A stretch of DNA of 5,965 nt, taken from assembly GCA_013140955.1 (NCBI GenBank), contig JABFRY010000294.1, positions 1 to 5,965 of the forward strand, in the 5' to 3' direction. Made by a program: the position numbers and the translations under genes. This DNA is from Acidobacteriota bacterium (GTDB taxonomy: Bacteria; Acidobacteriota; Vicinamibacteria; Vicinamibacterales; UBA2999). Of this stretch, positions 4,723-5,965 are shown in pieces; position 1 is the first letter of the stretch; the number at the start of each line of letters is the position of its first letter. Below the pieces are notes generated by a model. It was not told where the DNA came from. It worked only from the letters and a program-made list of their open reading frames with translations, and did not search any database.

Positions 4723-5965
4723 ACAGCTTGACGATCTTCGGGGTGATGAAGATCAGGAGCTCGCGGCTCTCGTCCCTGATGTCATCACGCTTGAACAACC
4801 AGCCGAGCAGGGGCAGGCGCGACAGGCCCGGCGTGCGATCCTGCGTGGTCTGCTCGCGGCTCGTGTAGATGCCGCCAATCACCGTCGTGTCGCCGCTGCT
4901 CACCAGCACCTGCGTCACGGCACGCTGCGTGTCGATGGGCGGGATGCCGTTGATGGCCCGGCTGAAGTCGGGCGAGGCGTTCTCGAGCGAGATGCGCATG
5001 ATCACCGTGCCCGACGCCGTGATCTGGGGGGTGACCTTCAGGGTGAGCGCGGCGTCCTTGAAGGTCACCGTCACCGTGTTGTTGGCGACGGTCTGAATGG
5101 GAATCTGCACGCCCTGCGTGATCTCCGCCTCGATGTTGTTCTGCGTCGAGACGCGCGGCGTGGAGAGAAGACGCCCCTGGCCCTGCTTCTCGAGGGCCGA
5201 CAGGGCGACGTCGAGGTTCACGGCACCGTTGACCGAGCCGAGCGCGAGGCCGATGGCGCTCGACGCGCCGGAGACGCCCAGGCCCACCACGTTGGCGGCG
5301 GCGTCGGCGAAGTTGTCGGGCGCCGGCGGTCCCTGCAGGGTCCCGGTGCGGCCGGTGATGCTCCCCTGGTTCGGGAACCCGAACGGCAGGTTGTTTCCGA
5401 GGGCGCTGCTCGCCCGGCTGCTCACGCCCCACTCGACACCGAGCGTGCGCGCGAACTCCCGGTTGGTCTGCACGATGCGGGCCTCGATCTCCACCTGGGG
5501 CTGCGGCGAGTCGAGCTCCGTCAGCAGGTCGGTCGCCCGCTGGATGCGGTCGGGCAGGTCGTTGATGATGATCGTGTTGGTCCGCTCGTCGGTCTGGATG
5601 GATCCGCGCTGCGAGAGGACGGTGTCGGTGATGAGGGCCTTGAGGTCCTCGGCCTTGGCGTAGCTGAGCGCGCGGGTGAACACCTGCAGCTCACCGGCCA
5701 ACGCCTGCTCTTCCGCGAGCTTGCGACGCTGCGTCTCTTCCTCGGCCAGTACCGTCAGGGGCGCGATGCGGACGATGCTGCCGTCCACCATGTAGCCCAG
5801 CTTGTTGGCGCGCAGGATGATATCGAGTGCCTGGTCCCACGGCACGTCGCGGAGCGCGACGTCCACGGTGCCCTGCGTGGCCGGGTCGATCGCCACATTG
5901 AGGCCGCTGATCTCGGCGAACGTGCGCAGCACGGCGCGGAGATCAGCGGCCTCAATGTGGTGATC
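4721..5965 (-). CDS. pilQ: Type IV pilus secretin PilQ (C-terminal part, N-terminus beyond window)
   Basis: PilQ forms the multimeric outer-membrane channel through which type IV pili pass. The reading frame is open to position 5965 and gives 414 residues; full-length PilQ usually has 600 or more, so the signal peptide and AMIN domains lie upstream. Using the first visible codon as residue 1: an STN/N0 domain at about 1-70 (LRAVLRTFAEISGLNVAIDP, then VPWDQALDIILRANKLGY), a charged helical linker at about 75-91, an N1-type ring domain at about 92-152, and the secretin barrel from about 157 to 414. The barrel shows VEIEARIVQTNREFARTLGVEWG, LLSTPRVSTQNN, the TLKVTPQI strand, and the C-terminal SGDTTVIGGIY and LPLLGWLFK segments, ending in LLIFITPKIVKL. 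The GTG at 5932 is an internal codon, not the true start. The STN-N1-secretin order and the PWDQALD motif favour PilQ over GspD or HofQ-like relatives. The pilMNOP genes would be expected further upstream. Confidence 0.93.
   Translation of the reverse strand, partial: DHHIEAADLRAVLRTFAEISGLNVAIDPATQGTVDVALRDVPWDQALDIILRANKLGYMVDGSIVRIAPLTVLAEEETQRRKLAEEQALAGELQVFTRALSYAKAEDLKALITDTVLSQRGSIQTDERTNTIIINDLPDRIQRATDLLTELDSPQPQVEIEARIVQTNREFARTLGVEWGVSSRASSALGNNLPFGFPNQGSITGRTGTLQGPPAPDNFADAAANVVGLGVSGASSAIGLALGSVNGAVNLDVALSALEKQGQGRLLSTPRVSTQNNIEAEITQGVQIPIQTVANNTVTVTFKDAALTLKVTPQITASGTVIMRISLENASPDFSRAINGIPPIDTQRAVTQVLVSSGDTTVIGGIYTSREQTTQDRTPGLSRLPLLGWLFKRDDIRDESRELLIFITPKIVKL

Noticed and set aside
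4042..4731. 229-codon plus-strand open frame across the 212-residue lipoprotein gene
   Set aside because: Its product is His/Arg-rich without any recognisable motif, while the minus-strand gene has a lipobox and a Shine-Dalgarno. I considered whether the unrecognised lipoprotein itself might be the shadow, and these signals decide against that.
5260..5420. Gly/Ala/Asn-rich stretch of PilQ as an unusual insertion
   Set aside because: Secretin gate regions of PilQ proteins normally vary in length here and are rich in Gly, Ala and Asn, so it looks ordinary.
5097..5663. 188-codon plus-strand frame within pilQ
   Set aside because: It is antisense to well-conserved secretin core motifs, Arg/Ser-rich and without domain or ribosome site.

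Overview
The window is a GC-rich, very compact stretch of bacterial chromosome. All seven genes lie on the minus strand and read from right to left. Gaps between them are at most 33 bases, so most or all of the window is probably one transcription unit or two adjoining ones. I see no RNA gene, mobile element, CRISPR array or sign of recent transfer, and no gene-free stretch over 300 bases. The secretin of a type IV pilus, two Sec-exported lipoproteins and high GC point to a diderm. The style of the genes (PKD/Big-1 lipoprotein, Ala/Asp-rich TPR protein, pilQ close to accBC) resembles Acidobacteriota, perhaps the Vicinamibacteria. That placement is inference from memory, not a search.

Region by region in the direction of transcription: the right end (5965-4721) holds the C-terminal 414 residues of a PilQ-type secretin, with its N-terminus beyond the window. 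Two lipoprotein genes follow: an unrecognised 212-residue protein (4710-4072) and a 339-residue protein with a Big-1-like domain and two PKD domains (4059-3040). Each has a clear Shine-Dalgarno that overlaps the TAG stop of the gene before it. A 33-base gap with a short hairpin and a TACAAT box separates them from a 288-residue TPR protein (3006-2140), whose C-terminal half carries a three-residue Asp/Gly repeat. Then come an M24 (Xaa-Pro) peptidase (2135-996), the biotin carboxyl carrier protein AccB (992-612) and the first 204 residues of biotin carboxylase AccC (612-1).

The genes fall into two functional blocks. The upstream block is envelope machinery: PilQ forms the outer-membrane pore for a type IV pilus, and the two lipoproteins would act in the periplasm or at the cell surface. 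The downstream block is housekeeping: AccB and AccC form the first half-reaction of acetyl-CoA carboxylase, and the peptidase trims proline-containing peptides. The TPR gene sits at the border. The best candidate for something undescribed is the pair of lipoproteins translationally linked to pilQ, followed by the periodic Asp/Gly tail of the TPR protein.
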